DNA of 59,435 nucleotides. Source: JBQTKD01 sp052389435. Its GTDB lineage: Bacteria > Actinomycetota > Actinomycetes > Sporichthyales > Sporichthyaceae. Below the pieces are notes generated by a model. That model saw only the letters and a list, made by a program, of their open reading frames with translations. It had not been told where the DNA came from and searched no databases. Numbering within the stretch: position 1 is the stretch's first letter; each line of letters starts with the position of its first letter. The stretch is taken from the NCBI GenBank assembly GCA_052389435.1, contig JBQTIB010000130.1, positions 1 to 59,435 of the forward strand, in the 5' to 3' direction. The position numbers and the translations under genes were made by a program. Positions 40,227 through 48,448 of this stretch are shown piece after piece.

Positions 40227-41383
40227 AGCTTCCCTCGCCCTCGCGCGGGCGCAGTCGCGAGGACGATCTGCGCGGGGCCGGTGCGAACGTCGAGGCCCGG
40301 CGGGTGCCGTCGTCCCGGGACGACGCCTACGCCCGGGCGGCCTACCGCAGCGGCCAGACGCTGCTGCTGCTCGCGTTGGCGGCGGTCCTGTGCTGGCTGC
40401 TCGCGGCCGTGGCGCTGGTCGTGGTGCCGGTGCTGATCGCCCTCATGCTCGCCGCCGCGCTGTGGCCCATGGTGCGGTGGCTGCGCGCACGCGGGCTTCC
40501 GCCGCTGCTCGCCGCGTGGGCGACCCTGCTGACCGGCGCCGGGGCACTCGGCTCGTTGGCGTGGCTGGTGGTGGCCGGCATCCGCAGCGAATGGGGGGAG
40601 TTGCGCGACGGCGTCGACGAGGGCGTCGGGGAATTGCAGGACTACCTGGCCGGACCGCCGTTGCACGTGGGCGCCGAACGACTGCAGAGCGCCCGCGAAG
40701 ACCTCTCCGCCGCCCTGTCCGGCCCCGAGGTCCGCGGCCGAGTCCTCGACGGAGCCGTCACCGCGACGGAGATCCTCGCCGGGGCCTTCCTGACCCTCGT
40801 CGTCCTGTTCTTCCTCCTCAAGGACGGCCCGCGCCTGTGGCGTTTCCTCGTCGACCTGCTGCCCGAGGTGGCGCAGGGACGGGCCGAACGCATCGGGGTC
40901 CGCTGCCTCGAGGTGCTGGGCGGCTTCGTCCGGGGCACGACCGTGATCGCCCTCGTGGACGCGGTCGTCATCGGAGCGGGACTTCTGCTCGGTGTCCCGC
41001 TCGCTCTTCCCTTGGCCGTGGTCGTCTTCCTCGGCGCCTACGTGCCGTTGCTAGGCGCGACGGTCGCGGGGTTCTTCGCGGCAACGGTGGCGTTGGTGAC
41101 CCGGGGGCCGGTCATCGCGCTCGTCGTGGTCGTGCTGGTGGTGGCGGTCAATCAGATCGAGGGGGACGTGCTCGCCCCGGTCGTGCTCGGCAGGGCGCTG
41201 TCGCTGCATCCGCTGGTCGTGCTCGTCGCGCTGTCGGTGGGAGTGGTCCTCGCCGGAGTCGTCGGCGCGCTCCTGGCTGTTCCACTCGCCGCGGTCGCCT
41301 GGACGACCGTCACTGCGTGGAACGGGGAAGGCGACACGGCGGACGGTCGCGCAGGAGGAGGTTCGGTAGCGCAACGCGGCTAA
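40223..41383 (+). CDS. AI-2E/PerM-family membrane transporter
   Basis: A 386-aa membrane protein of the AI-2E family (PF01594-type). A polar start (1-45) is followed by hydrophobic segments near 46-90, 100-122, and five or six more from 190 to 360, with the family texture LTLVVLFFLLKDGPRLWRF, LGAYVPLLGATVAGF and VVAVNQIEGDVLAPVVLGRA. Members include autoinducer-2 exporters and sodium/proton antiporters; the substrate is unknown here. It overlaps the Usp gene, and its TAA stop is the first part of the pilM promoter candidate. Confidence 0.85.
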   Translation: MKLPSPSRGRSREDDLRGAGANVEARRVPSSRDDAYARAAYRSGQTLLLLALAAVLCWLLAAVALVVVPVLIALMLAAALWPMVRWLRARGLPPLLAAWATLLTGAGALGSLAWLVVAGIRSEWGELRDGVDEGVGELQDYLAGPPLHVGAERLQSAREDLSAALSGPEVRGRVLDGAVTATEILAGAFLTLVVLFFLLKDGPRLWRFLVDLLPEVAQGRAERIGVRCLEVLGGFVRGTTVIALVDAVVIGAGLLLGVPLALPLAVVVFLGAYVPLLGATVAGFFAATVALVTRGPVIALVVVVLVVAVNQIEGDVLAPVVLGRALSLHPLVVLVALSVGVVLAGVVGALLAVPLAAVAWTTVTAWNGEGDTADGRAGGGSVAQRG

Positions 41384-41408
41384 AGCTCGGTTCGCGGCAT
41401 TCCGATAC
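41381..41408 (+). promoter_or_regulatory. WhiG/FliA-type promoter candidate for pilMNOD
   Basis: TAAA (41381-41384, using the TAA stop of the transporter gene), 16 bp, TCCGATAC (41401-41408). Against TAAA-N15/16-GCCGATAA it is 4 of 4 and 6 of 8. The longer -35 TAAAGCTC resembles the sigma-28 TAAAGTTT. It would start transcription about 30 nt before the GTG at 41447. Confidence 0.55.
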
Positions 41409-41446
41409 AGCCCTCGTCTGAACATCGTCGGCCGTGGAGTAGCTAC

Positions 41447-42538
41447 GTGAACCGTCTCTTCGATCGCGGCGTCGTTGCACTCGACGTCGGCAGCTCGGGC
41501 CTGCGTGCGGCCCAATTCACCTCTGGGCGGCGGCCGAAGATGGAACGCTACGCCGCGGTCCCGCTGCCCACCGGCACGGTGAACGCGGGCGTCGTCATGG
41601 ACCCGGCGGCGCTGGCGAAGGCGCTGAAGGAACTGTGGGCGCAGGGCAAGTTCACGACCAAGCAGATCGTGTTCTCGGTCGCGAACGACCGCGTGCTCGT
41701 CCGCCAGCTCGACCTGGACTGGATGGAGCCGGCGGACTTCCGCAAGGCTCTGCCGTACAGCGTCGCCGACGCCCTGCCCATGTCCTTGGACGACGCCAAC
41801 CTCGACTACCACGTGCTCGAGGACCTGCCCGCCGTTCCCGAGCTCGGCCAGGACCGCACCCTGCGCGTGCTCGTGGTCTCCGCGACCCGGGACATGATCG
41901 AAACCTTCGTGACCGCCTTCGACGCCGCCGGGCTCTCGCCGCGGCGCGCCGAACTCGCTCCGTTCGCTCTGATCCGCGCGGCGGCCGCCGGCGCCGGCCC
42001 GGCCGAGCCCGGCACCGCCGAGGCCATCGTCGACATCGGCGCCGACACCCTGACCGTCGTCACCCACACCGGGGGGCGCCCGCGCTTCGTCCGCACGGTC
42101 GGTCACCTCGGCGGCCGGTTCATCACCGGGGAACTGCAGCAGAAGTTCGGCTGGAGCTACGACGAGGCCGAGGAGGCCAAGGCCACCTACGGCCTGCCGC
42201 GGCCGCGCCAGGCCGAAAGCGAGCCCGGCGGCGCCCACGACCACCCGGCGCAGCGTGCCATCGCCGATCGCGTGGACTCCGTGGTCGCCGAGGTGCGCAC
42301 CACCCTGAACTTCTTCCTCGGCGCGGGCACGGGCGTGACCTCGCTGTCCCGGGTCGTGCTCACCGGCGGCGGAGCGCTGCTCGGCGGGCTCGACGAGCGG
42401 ATCGCCGCCGCCCTCGACGTTCCGGTCGTCGGGCTCACCCCGCCGGACTCCGTCAAGGTCGCCGCCCTGCCAGCCGACGTTCTCAGCGGTGCAGGCTCGG
42501 TCGCCCTGCTCGCCGGCCTCGCACTTGGAACGGAGTAG
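41447..42538 (+). CDS. pilM: Type IV pilus assembly protein PilM
   Basis: A 363-aa actin-like cytoplasmic protein. ATPase-fold landmarks: VVALDVGSSGLRAAQF (9-24), SVANDRVLVRQLDL, AIVDIGADTLTVV (about 191-203) and VVLTGGGALLGGLDERIA near the end. PilM binds the cytoplasmic tail of PilN and links the motor to the alignment complex. GTG 41447. Followed 3 nt after its stop by pilN, then pilO and pilD, all tightly packed. Confidence 0.92.
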   Translation: MNRLFDRGVVALDVGSSGLRAAQFTSGRRPKMERYAAVPLPTGTVNAGVVMDPAALAKALKELWAQGKFTTKQIVFSVANDRVLVRQLDLDWMEPADFRKALPYSVADALPMSLDDANLDYHVLEDLPAVPELGQDRTLRVLVVSATRDMIETFVTAFDAAGLSPRRAELAPFALIRAAAAGAGPAEPGTAEAIVDIGADTLTVVTHTGGRPRFVRTVGHLGGRFITGELQQKFGWSYDEAEEAKATYGLPRPRQAESEPGGAHDHPAQRAIADRVDSVVAEVRTTLNFFLGAGTGVTSLSRVVLTGGGALLGGLDERIAAALDVPVVGLTPPDSVKVAALPADVLSGAGSVALLAGLALGTE

Positions 42539-42541
42539 TCG

Positions 42542-43735
42542 ATGACGACGCCCACCGGCGAAACCGCCACCGCCACCCTGCCGCCGCGGACCGGAACCCC
42601 CGGCCCGCGCCTGCCCTCGGTCAACCTGCTCTCGCCCGACAGCCTCCAGAATCTGGTGGTCCGTCAGATCAAGCGTCGCCTGGTCGCCGCCGGACTCGTC
42701 GGGGCGGTGCTCGTCGCGGGCGGCTGGGGAGTGCAGAGCTGGCGGCTGTCCTCCGCCAAGAGCGACCTGGCCGCCGAGCAGCAGTTGACGCCGCCGCTGC
42801 AGGCCGAGTTGGCCGCCCTCGACCCGGTGGCGAAGTTCGTCTCGGGGCTCGACTCGCGCAAGCAGGCGGCCTCCAAGGCGATGGCCGCCGAGGTGCTCTT
42901 CTCCGAGGCGCTCATCGACATGAACAAGCGCCTGCCCAAGGGCGTCGAGCTCAACTCGATGTCGGTCGCGCTCACCCCGGCCGTGGTCAGCGCCAACGCG
43001 CCCGCGGTGTCCCCGCTGGCCAAGGCGGGCATCGACGGGCAGGGCAACGCCACCGGCAAGGCGGTCGCGCCCACCACCGCGACGGCACCCGCACCCGCGG
43101 CTGCGACCGGAGCCGGAGCCGCCGCGGGTACCGCGGCGACCGACGCCGCCGACGCGGATGCGGCGACTGCCGCGGCGGCGGCAGCCGCAGCCGCCGCCAG
43201 CGCGGCGGCCGCCACGGCCGTGTCCTGCGCGCGCCCCGACCCGTTCAAGCCGGCGGTGATCGTCGGCTGCGTCACCATCTCGGGCACGGCCCCGAGCCGC
43301 GAGGCGGTCGGCAAGTTCGTCGAGAACCTCAAGGCCGCCAAGGTCTACGCCGACCCGTTCGTCACCACCACCACGGTGGCGGGGGCGACCGGTCAGCGCA
43401 GCGTCCAGTTCGCCGGCAGCGTGGCCGTCACCCCGGAACTCGTCAGCGGACGCTACGTGGACCTGAGCTGGCTCACCGACCCGAAGGTGCTCGCCGCCGC
43501 CGAGAAGATGGTCGCCGCGGGCAACACCGCCGGAGTCAAGCTCGACGAGAAGGCCGACGCCCTCGCCGAGTACGAGAGCGCCCAGGCCGCTGCGGCCGAG
43601 CGGGCCGAGCGGGCCGCCGCCGCCAAGGCGGAGCAGAAGGCCGCCGAGGATGCGGCCAAGCAGCAGAAGGCGCTGATCGACGCCCTGAACAAGGCCAACG
43701 AGAACACGGCCAACGACACCGGAGAAGGGCAGTAG
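42542..43735 (+). CDS. pilN: PilN-like alignment protein
   Basis: A 397-aa protein. The cytoplasmic tail contains VNLLSP (27-32), matching the NLLP motif with which PilN docks on PilM. One membrane helix (about 48-66) is followed by a coiled coil (LSSAKSDLAAEQQLTPPLQ). Two Ala-rich linkers and a C-terminal helix (AERAERAAAAKAEQKAAEDA) make it twice the length of classical PilN (about 200 aa). A ferredoxin-like core with ISGTAPSREAVGKFVENL is visible near 245-330. Position between pilM and pilO supports the call. Confidence 0.85.
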   Translation: MTTPTGETATATLPPRTGTPGPRLPSVNLLSPDSLQNLVVRQIKRRLVAAGLVGAVLVAGGWGVQSWRLSSAKSDLAAEQQLTPPLQAELAALDPVAKFVSGLDSRKQAASKAMAAEVLFSEALIDMNKRLPKGVELNSMSVALTPAVVSANAPAVSPLAKAGIDGQGNATGKAVAPTTATAPAPAAATGAGAAAGTAATDAADADAATAAAAAAAAAASAAAATAVSCARPDPFKPAVIVGCVTISGTAPSREAVGKFVENLKAAKVYADPFVTTTTVAGATGQRSVQFAGSVAVTPELVSGRYVDLSWLTDPKVLAAAEKMVAAGNTAGVKLDEKADALAEYESAQAAAAERAERAAAAKAEQKAAEDAAKQQKALIDALNKANENTANDTGEGQ

Positions 43736-43741
43736 CCGCGG

Positions 43742-44506
43742 ATGAAGACGCTCGAACTTCCAGCGATGCTCGGCTCGCGCAGCCAGGCGCGGCCGCAGCT
43801 GAAGCGTCCGTCCAGGGAACTGACGCCCACTCGGAAAACCGCCGCCATCGGGGCCGCGCTGATCGCCGTGGGCATGACCGCCTCCTGGTTCCTCGTCCTG
43901 AGCCCCCGTGGCGCGGACGTGGCCGAGGTCAAGGACCAGACCGCCCTCGCCGCGAGCGCCAACGCCTCGCTCCGCAGCCAGATCGCGGCCCGGCAGGCCC
44001 AGGCGGCTCAGCTCCCCGAGATGGTCAAGCTCTCCGACGCACTGTCGGCGCGCTTCCCGGCGACGGCCGAGCAGGCCAAGCTGTTCTCGATGATCGGCGC
44101 CGCCGCGGCGAGTGCCGGGATCGCTCCGCAGTACGTCACCAACCTGACCGTTCAGGCACCGGCGGACGCGACCAGCTCGCCCAGCGCGGGACTTCCGGGC
44201 GTCGCCTCGCCGATCGGCAAGATCGCCTCGCAGCTCGTCACGATGGACGTGCGCGGCAAGCCCGACCAGATCCGCAAGTTCGTCGCCAACCTCGAGGACC
44301 TGCCGCGGGCCTTCCAGGTCACCAGCCTGAACCTGAACATCCAGGCGGCCGGAGGCGGCGGAGCGGGCGCCGCCGGCGGTGGCGCGGGCGCCGCGGTGGC
44401 CGGGGGCAGCACCACCGCGCAGATCGGCGGCACGATGTTCCTGCTGCCCGAGTTCGCCGCACCGAAGCAGCCGGCCGCCGCGCCGGCCGCGCAGCCCGCG
44501 TCCTAG
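43742..44506 (+). CDS. pilO: PilO-like alignment protein
   Basis: A 254-aa single-pass protein: cytoplasmic start, membrane helix (about 34-53), a coiled coil (EVKDQTALAASANASLRSQI), and a ferredoxin-like domain (LPEMVKLSDALSARFPAT and DVRGKPDQIRKFVANLEDLP). It pairs with PilN outside the membrane. A Gly/Ala-rich insert (200-225) and Pro/Ala tail are additions. The PilP partner found in Gram-negatives is absent, as expected without an outer membrane. Confidence 0.87.
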   Translation: MKTLELPAMLGSRSQARPQLKRPSRELTPTRKTAAIGAALIAVGMTASWFLVLSPRGADVAEVKDQTALAASANASLRSQIAARQAQAAQLPEMVKLSDALSARFPATAEQAKLFSMIGAAAASAGIAPQYVTNLTVQAPADATSSPSAGLPGVASPIGKIASQLVTMDVRGKPDQIRKFVANLEDLPRAFQVTSLNLNIQAAGGGGAGAAGGGAGAAVAGGSTTAQIGGTMFLLPEFAAPKQPAAAPAAQPAS

Positions 44507-44509
44507 ACC

Positions 44510-45295
44510 GTGGGCGACGTCTGGCTCGCCGCCGTCGCGGCGGGGCTCGTGGGCCTGCTGATCGGTTCGTTCCTCAACGTCGTCGTCCACCGAGTGCCCG
44601 AGGGGCGCTCGGTGGCCGGCGGCCGGTCTGCCTGTCCCGCCTGCGGATCCGAGATCCGCGCCCGGGACAACGTGCCGCTGCTGTCCTGGGTGCTCCTGCA
44701 CGGCAGGTGCCGGGACTGCAGCGCCCCGATCTCCGTCCGCTACCCGCTCGTCGAACTCGCCTGCGCGGTCCTGTTCGCCGCGCTGGCGCTGCGCCTGGGC
44801 GCCGACCCGGTCCTGCCGGCGCTGCTCGCACTCGGCGCGGCGGGGATCGCGCTCGCGCTGATCGACCTCGACGTCGGCCGACTGCCGTTCGTCATCACCG
44901 TCCCGATGCTCGCCGTCGTCTCCGCGCTGCTGGTCGTCGACGGCCTCGCGGACGGCTGGTCGCCCGCCGCGACCGCGCTGCTGTCGATGGCCGTGTGGTT
45001 CGGCATCTACGGCGGGCTGTGGTTCGGCACCGGTGGCCGCGGCATGGGCCTCGGCGACGTCGTCCTCGCCCCGAGCCTGGGCCTGGCCCTCGGGTGGCTG
45101 GGCTGGGGCCCGAGCCTGGTCGGCCTGCTCGCCGGGTTCACCACCGGCGCGCTCGTCGGCGTCGCGATGATCGCCGCCGGGCGCGCCAAACGCCGCACCG
45201 CGCTGCCCTTCGGCCCGTTCATGCTCACCGGCGCGGCCGTCGGCATCTTCGTCGGTTCGACGATCTGGGGCGGCTACCTCTCCCTGGTCGGCTAG
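44510..45295 (+). CDS. pilD: Prepilin peptidase
   Basis: A 261-aa integral membrane aspartyl protease that cleaves the pilin leaders and in many species methylates the new N terminus. An N-terminal domain has two CxxC pairs (C42/C45 and C67/C70), then about seven membrane segments. The catalytic aspartates are in ALIDLDVGRLP (Asp119) and GMGLGDV (Asp183). It should process the eight prepilin-like proteins of this island. Start GTG 44510, 3 nt after the pilO stop. Last gene of pilMNOD. Confidence 0.93.
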   Translation: MGDVWLAAVAAGLVGLLIGSFLNVVVHRVPEGRSVAGGRSACPACGSEIRARDNVPLLSWVLLHGRCRDCSAPISVRYPLVELACAVLFAALALRLGADPVLPALLALGAAGIALALIDLDVGRLPFVITVPMLAVVSALLVVDGLADGWSPAATALLSMAVWFGIYGGLWFGTGGRGMGLGDVVLAPSLGLALGWLGWGPSLVGLLAGFTTGALVGVAMIAAGRAKRRTALPFGPFMLTGAAVGIFVGSTIWGGYLSLVG

Positions 45296-45324
45296 GCCGT
45301 GCAGGACCTGCGCCGAAAGACGCG

Positions 45325-46242
45325 CTAGCCGAGCGGAAGGGCGTTGGGCAGGAAGGGCTCGGTGCCCTTCGCCACCCGCAGCGATGCGAAGGTGGGGGCG
45401 TGCTCGCGGGCGTAGGCGAGCGCGTGCGCCAGATCGCTGACCTGGTTGCTCAGCGGCGTCGGCGCCAGCGACAGGGTGGACAGGTCCCCGAGGGCGCGGC
45501 CCTGCGAGTCCAGGAACGCCGAACCAGAGTCTCCGGGGATGCCGGGGGTCAGGGTGTAGACCGAATGCGACCAGCCTTCGCCGATCGTGCCGATGCTCGT
45601 GCCGGTCTTGGGCGAGAGCAGCGCAAGGCCGCCGCGCAGGCCGGAGTTGCCGTAGGAGACGACGCGCTCTCCGGGCTCGGTGCCGCCGGTGTTGACGCCC
45701 GTCGGGCCGCCGAAGACCGGGACGGACGGGTTGACCCTGTCCAGTGCGGAGGCGGGGATCTCGATCAACGCAAGGTCGTTGTAGTTGCAGGCGTTCTCGT
45801 TCTTCTCCCCGCGCTGCTGCATCGTCAGCCAGGAGTTGTAGACCATCGTGCCGGTCACGCCGGCGGCGGGGATGTCGACCTTGGTGCCCAGCGGCAACGA
45901 CTCGGCGGTGCACCCGTTGGTCTCGGTGGCCTCGCCCTTGCCCGAGCAGTGCGCGGCCTGGCCGAGGTAGACCTTGCCGGGCGTGGTGTAGACGAAGTTG
46001 GCGGTGCACTGGCCCGACCCGCGGGTCTGGGTCTGCACACCCGGGCGGACCGGGGCGAGCGCAGCCATGGCCCAGGTGCCGGTGTCGTCCAGGAACGAGG
46101 CGGCGACCTTGGCGTCGGGACCGTCCGCGGCAGAGGCGGCGGGAGCTGCGACGGCGGCGGCCGTCGCGAGCAGGGAAAGGCCCGCGACCGCGGCGGCGGC
46201 GTGACGGGCGGAGCGGTGCTGTCTACCCCACGAACTACGCAT
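45325..46242 (-). CDS. Secreted trypsin-like serine protease (copy 1)
   Basis: A 305-aa exported S1-family protease. Signal peptide about 1-38. Catalytic triad: His in LGQAAHCSG, Asp in NYNDLALIEIP, Ser in PGDSGSAFLDS. Six cysteines include the pair flanking the histidine loop. The S1 domain begins soon after the signal, so any propeptide is short. It converges with pilD (30 bp between stops). A paralogue follows at 46333, about half identical, the result of an old tandem duplication. Confidence 0.85.
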   Translation of the reverse strand: MRSSWGRQHRSARHAAAAVAGLSLLATAAAVAAPAASAADGPDAKVAASFLDDTGTWAMAALAPVRPGVQTQTRGSGQCTANFVYTTPGKVYLGQAAHCSGKGEATETNGCTAESLPLGTKVDIPAAGVTGTMVYNSWLTMQQRGEKNENACNYNDLALIEIPASALDRVNPSVPVFGGPTGVNTGGTEPGERVVSYGNSGLRGGLALLSPKTGTSIGTIGEGWSHSVYTLTPGIPGDSGSAFLDSQGRALGDLSTLSLAPTPLSNQVSDLAHALAYAREHAPTFASLRVAKGTEPFLPNALPLG

Positions 46243-46332
46243 GGGTGCCTCCTACATCGACGTGCACGCGGCGCTGGATGCGCGGCGGCATCGATAGAAC
46301 TCCGGCTAAATGGGGCAGATGCCGCACGGCGG

Positions 46333-47223
46333 CTACGAGTTGCCCATGTCCCGGGATTCGGAGCCCGACCCGGCGAGGAAGGGTTCGGTTCCGGCCGCGA
46401 CTCGCAGCCCGGCGAACCGATCGCCGTAGGTCTGGGCGTAGGCGACCTGGTGGGCGAGGTCGCTGACCTGGTTGCTGAGCGGCGCCTCGTCGAAGGCCAG
46501 GGTGCTCAGGTCGCCGACGGCGAACCCGCGGGCGTCGAGGACCGCGGAACCGGAATCGCCGGGCAGGCCGGGAGCGACGGTGTAGACGCGGTGCGTCCAG
46601 CCCTCGCCCGAGGTTCCAAGACTCGTGCCGACCTTGAGCGAGACCCGGTCGAGGTCGCTGTCGATCGCGGAGTCGCCGTAGGAGAGAACGGGAGTGCCGG
46701 GTTCGACATCGCCGGTGCCGACTCCGGTCGGTCCGCCGACCACCGGAACGGTCGGGTTGACCCTGTTCGCAGCCTCGCGCGGAATCTGAACGAGCGCCAG
46801 ATCGTTGAAGGCGCAGGCGTTGACGTCCCTTTCGCCGCCTTCGCGCATCGTCAGCCAGGAGTTGTAGACCATTCGCCCGACCACTCCGGTGCCGAGAACG
46901 TCGACCTCGGTCCCGAGCGGCAGCGAAAGTCCGCCGCATCCGCCCGGGTCCTCGGCCTGGGCATTCTGCGAGCAGTGCGCAGCCTGGCCGAGGTAGACGT
47001 TCTCGCTCGCGTCGGTGTAGACGAAGTTCGCCGTGCAGCGACTGCCGCCGCGGGTGTAGGTCCGCACCCCGGGCCGGATCGTCGCCGACTCCGCCGAGAC
47101 CCAGTCCCGGGTGTCGTCGAAGAGCGTGCCCGCGCCCTCGAACGGCTCGACCGCGTCCGCGCTCGGGGCGGCGGCGACGACGAGCGCCACCGCCAGCGCA
47201 CCCACCGCGAAGCCAACGGTCAT
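46333..47223 (-). CDS. Secreted trypsin-like serine protease (copy 2)
   Basis: A 296-aa exported S1-family protease, paralogue of the gene at 45325. Signal peptide about 1-24 (cut near SADAVEP). Triad: LGQAAHCSQ, AFNDLALVQIP, PGDSGSAVLDA. The C-terminal residues (LAGSGSESRDMGNS) differ. ATG 47223 lacks a ribosome site of its own, but it overlaps the stop of a 24-codon peptide gene that has an excellent one, so it is probably translated by coupling. Confidence 0.85.
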   Translation of the reverse strand: MTVGFAVGALAVALVVAAAPSADAVEPFEGAGTLFDDTRDWVSAESATIRPGVRTYTRGGSRCTANFVYTDASENVYLGQAAHCSQNAQAEDPGGCGGLSLPLGTEVDVLGTGVVGRMVYNSWLTMREGGERDVNACAFNDLALVQIPREAANRVNPTVPVVGGPTGVGTGDVEPGTPVLSYGDSAIDSDLDRVSLKVGTSLGTSGEGWTHRVYTVAPGLPGDSGSAVLDARGFAVGDLSTLAFDEAPLSNQVSDLAHQVAYAQTYGDRFAGLRVAAGTEPFLAGSGSESRDMGNS

Positions 47224-47294
47224 CGACCGGACCGTTTGGCGATCACGAAGCCGACGGCGGCTGCCACGAGCACGACGATCAAGATCTTGGCCAC
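47220..47294 (-). CDS. 24-aa membrane peptide overlapping protease gene
   Basis: A 24-codon frame from GTG 47294 to TGA 47220: VAKILIVVLVAAAVGFVIAK followed by RSGR. It is preceded by AAGGAGG at about 6 nt, the best ribosome site in the area, and its stop overlaps the ATG of the protease (ATGA). The product is a single hydrophobic helix with a basic end. It may be a functional membrane microprotein or only a translational feeder for the protease. It recalls short actinobacterial membrane peptides such as the DLW-39 type but lacks the DLW motif. Confidence 0.6.
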   Translation of the reverse strand: MAKILIVVLVAAAVGFVIAKRSGR

Positions 47295-47330
47295 GACGGT
47301 CCTCCTTCGAGGACACCTCGGGGTGGTGGC

Positions 47331-48320
47331 CTACTGCAGGCTCTTCCCCGCTTCGGCGTCGGCACGCCCCTCGCCCTGCAGGTGCGGGGTGTGCGGAAAG
47401 CGCAGACTCAGCAGGACGCTGCCGGCGAGGACCACGACGATCACGCCGAGGCTGACCAGCGACGGGATCTCCGGGATCGAGGTGTCGATGGTCTTGTGCG
47501 CGGCCTGCAGCACCAGTTTCACGCCGATGAAGGCCAGGATCAGCGCGAGGCCCTTGCTCAGCAGGTGGAAGCGCTCGAGCAGACCGGCGAGCAGGAAGTA
47601 CAGCGCCCGCAGGCCGAGGATCGCGAAGGCGTTGGAGGTGTAGACGATGAACGGGTCGTCGCTGACCGCGAGTACGGCGGGCACCGAGTCGACGGCGAAC
47701 ACCAGGTCGGCCATTTCGATCGCCACGACGACCGCGAGCAGCGGAGTGGCCACACGCTTGCCGGCCTCGCGAACGAAGAACTTCGAACCGGCGTACTCCT
47801 CGCGGACCGGAACGAACTTCTTGAGCATCCGCACGCCGAGGCTGGTGGACGGGTCGAACTCGTCCTCGTCGTCCTTGAGCAGCTTGTAGGCGCTGAAGAG
47901 CAGGATCGCGGCGAAGACGAACAGCACTGCGGTGAACTTCGAGACGACGGCGACGCCGAGCGCGAGGAAGATGCCGCGGAACACCAGGGCGCCGAGGACG
48001 CCGAAGAACAGCACGCGGTGCTGGAACTCTCGCGGCACCGCGAAGTAGCCGAAGATCAGCGCGAAGACGAAGAGGTTGTCGACGGACAGGCTCTTTTCGA
48101 GCAGCCAGGCGGTCGTGTACTCGATGCCGGCGTCGGCGCCGAGCACCGCGAACACCACGACGCCGAACGCGATCGCGAGCCCCACCCACAGCGCGCTCCA
48201 CCACGCGGCCTCGCGGAAGCCGATGACGTGGTCCTTGCGGTGGGCGAGCAGGTCCACGGCCAGTGCGCCGACGACGATGGCGCCGAAGGCGAGCCACAGC
48301 CACAGCGGAACGTCGAGCAC
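47331..48320 (-). CDS. TerC-family integral membrane protein
   Basis: A 329-aa TerC/Alx-family protein with about nine membrane segments. Family signatures are clear: EKSLSVDNLFVFALIFGYF (75-93), AVPREFQHRVLFFGVLGAL, and MADLVFAVDSVPAVLAVSDD with conserved Asp residues in the membrane, and FAILGLRALYFLLAG. TerC proteins have been linked to tellurite resistance and, more recently, manganese export to secreted enzymes. GTG 48320 follows AGGAGG. Its neighbours are exported proteases, which would fit metalation of exported proteins, but that is inference. Confidence 0.9.
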   Translation of the reverse strand: MLDVPLWLWLAFGAIVVGALAVDLLAHRKDHVIGFREAAWWSALWVGLAIAFGVVVFAVLGADAGIEYTTAWLLEKSLSVDNLFVFALIFGYFAVPREFQHRVLFFGVLGALVFRGIFLALGVAVVSKFTAVLFVFAAILLFSAYKLLKDDEDEFDPSTSLGVRMLKKFVPVREEYAGSKFFVREAGKRVATPLLAVVVAIEMADLVFAVDSVPAVLAVSDDPFIVYTSNAFAILGLRALYFLLAGLLERFHLLSKGLALILAFIGVKLVLQAAHKTIDTSIPEIPSLVSLGVIVVVLAGSVLLSLRFPHTPHLQGEGRADAEAGKSLQ

Positions 48321-48448
48321 GTACGGACCTCCTGGTGTGCGGCTGCGCTAGTGCAACCGGCTCACCAGGTACACGTGCGAACGCACCGGGGAGTTCCCGC
48401 GACGCTCCGATGCGCTCGTCACATCGATCTGACGTTTGCTCAGAACGG

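Noticed and set aside
41051..46009. Very long open frame on the reverse strand through pilM-N-O-D (and similar ones at 41635-47643 forward and 26906-30205 reverse)
   Set aside because: They are shadows caused by high GC: wrong codon bias, composition dominated by Arg, Gly, Ala and Val, and they run antisense or out of frame to genes with clear family motifs.
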